Assembly (NCBI GenBank): GCA_002472275.1
Contig: DKRQ01000002.1
Location: 1 to 20,605 of the forward strand
Reading direction: 5' to 3'
Source: Caryophanales bacterium UBA7278
GTDB taxonomy: Bacteria > Bacillota_I > Bacilli_A > RFN20 > CAG-826
Length of the DNA: 20,605 bases
The notes beneath the pieces are model-generated. The model had not been told where the DNA came from. It did no database searches and saw only the letters and a list, made by a program, of their open reading frames with translations. The translations under genes and the position numbers were made by a program. Shown here one piece after another: positions 20,056 to 20,605 of this stretch; position 1 is the first letter of the stretch, and every line of letters starts with the position of its first letter.

Positions 20056-20605
20056 TTGTTGAACCCTTCCTTCCAACGGGAGAAGAACGATTCCTTCTTG
20101 TTGGTTTGCTTTTGGAACTCCTCAAGAAGCTCCCTTTGACCTTTGGTCAACTTGACAGGGGTCTTGACCTTGATGTGAAGGTATTGGTTGCCGGGTTTTC
20201 CGGTGCGGAGGTCCTTGATGCCCCGTTCCTTGATCTTGAGGATTTGGTCGGGTTGCGTCCCCTCCGCGATCTTGACGGATACCTCGCCATAGACCGTCGG
20301 CACGTCGATCGAGCACCCGAGGGCGCAGTCGACGAAGCTTAGGGGCACCTCGAGGTGGATGTCGTTGCCGTCGCGCTTAAAGTATTCGTGGGGGGCCACG
20401 AGCACCTCGACGTAGAGGTCGCCATTGGGACCGCCGTTATATCCCCTGCCGCCTTTTCCGGTCACGCGGATTTGCTGACCCGAGTTGATGCCAGCCGGGA
20501 CGTTGACGGTGATTTCCTTCTTCACGCGGGTATAACCCGCGCCTTGGCAGGTTCGGCATTTGTTGCGGATGACCTTTCCCTGGCCTCCGCAATGGGGGCA
20601 GGTCT
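20052..20605 (-). CDS. dnaJ: Chaperone protein DnaJ (C-terminal part, cut by window edge)
   Basis: The frame is open to the right edge, so the 5' part (J domain and G/F region) lies outside. Visible are the last two CxxCxGxG zinc motifs, CPHCGGQG and CRTCQGAG, then the substrate-binding C-terminal domains: VNVPAGINSGQQIRVTGKGG, PNGDLYVEVLVAPHEYFKRDG and the PTVYGEVSVKI region. It is the Hsp40 co-chaperone of DnaK, and dnaK-grpE would be expected just beyond the edge. It shares an ATGA overlap with the deaminase gene. Its end, KEGFNK, is ordinary for the family. Confidence 0.95.
   Translation of the reverse strand, partial: TCPHCGGQGKVIRNKCRTCQGAGYTRVKKEITVNVPAGINSGQQIRVTGKGGRGYNGGPNGDLYVEVLVAPHEYFKRDGNDIHLEVPLSFVDCALGCSIDVPTVYGEVSVKIAEGTQPDQILKIKERGIKDLRTGKPGNQYLHIKVKTPVKLTKGQRELLEEFQKQTNKKESFFSRWKEGFNK

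Noticed and set aside
1..20605. tRNA, rRNA, CRISPR array, insertion sequence or prophage
   Set aside because: No cloverleaf, rRNA core, regularly spaced repeats, transposase or integrase motif was found on either strand by reading.

Overview
The window is a chromosomal core region of a Bacillota (Firmicutes) bacterium. It is GC-rich by eye (not computed) and uses the standard bacterial code: TGA serves as a stop for several genes, which excludes the mycoplasma code. Read along the minus strand, the gene order dnaJ - rsmE - mtaB - rpsU - ybeY - cdd - era - recO - glyS - dnaG - sigA - trmK - ispH - cshB - ispG follows the yqe/yqf region that I recall from Bacillus subtilis. The single-chain (alpha2) glycyl-tRNA synthetase in the glyQS position, the zinc-binding L32 and L33, and the absence of prmA, phoH, the 7TM-HD gene, dgkA and the NIF3-like gene from their usual places suggest a reduced or divergent Bacilli lineage, such as an uncultured RF39/RFN20 or Erysipelotrichia-like organism. 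That placement is inference.

Right part (20605 to about 13700, minus strand). The truncated dnaJ overlaps a guanine-deaminase-like gene. Next come a four-helix membrane protein, a zinc-ribbon/TM2 protein, rsmE, an unrecognised 270-aa protein and mtaB, the last four tightly packed. Then follow rpmF, a deoC plus Sel1-repeat pair, and rpsU. Several of these units have their own promoter and an intrinsic terminator.

Middle (13645 to 4554, minus strand). A C39-type peptidase joined to an ABC-exporter-like membrane domain, but with no ATPase domain, precedes the overlapping chain ybeY-cdd-era-recO. A clear promoter then starts glyS. dnaG, sigA and trmK form the macromolecular-synthesis cluster.

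Left part (4559 to 1). ispH and ispG, the last two enzymes of the MEP isoprenoid pathway, are the only identified plus-strand genes. They alternate with the minus-strand helicase gene cshB. A divergent minus-strand pair, rpmG and a metallo-beta-lactamase-fold hydrolase, follows. The first ~118 bases are the 3' end of an unidentified plus-strand transcript closed by a strong terminator.

The most unusual item is the ATPase-less C39 peptidase/exporter protein at 12470-13645. Secondary points are promoters placed almost on top of start codons (ispG, cshB), a two-way terminator whose arm lies inside cshB, tail-to-tail overlap of ispH and trmK, and an unrecognised protein between rsmE and mtaB. There is no CRISPR array, insertion sequence, prophage, tRNA or rRNA gene that I can see. 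No gene-free gap exceeds about 300 bases.
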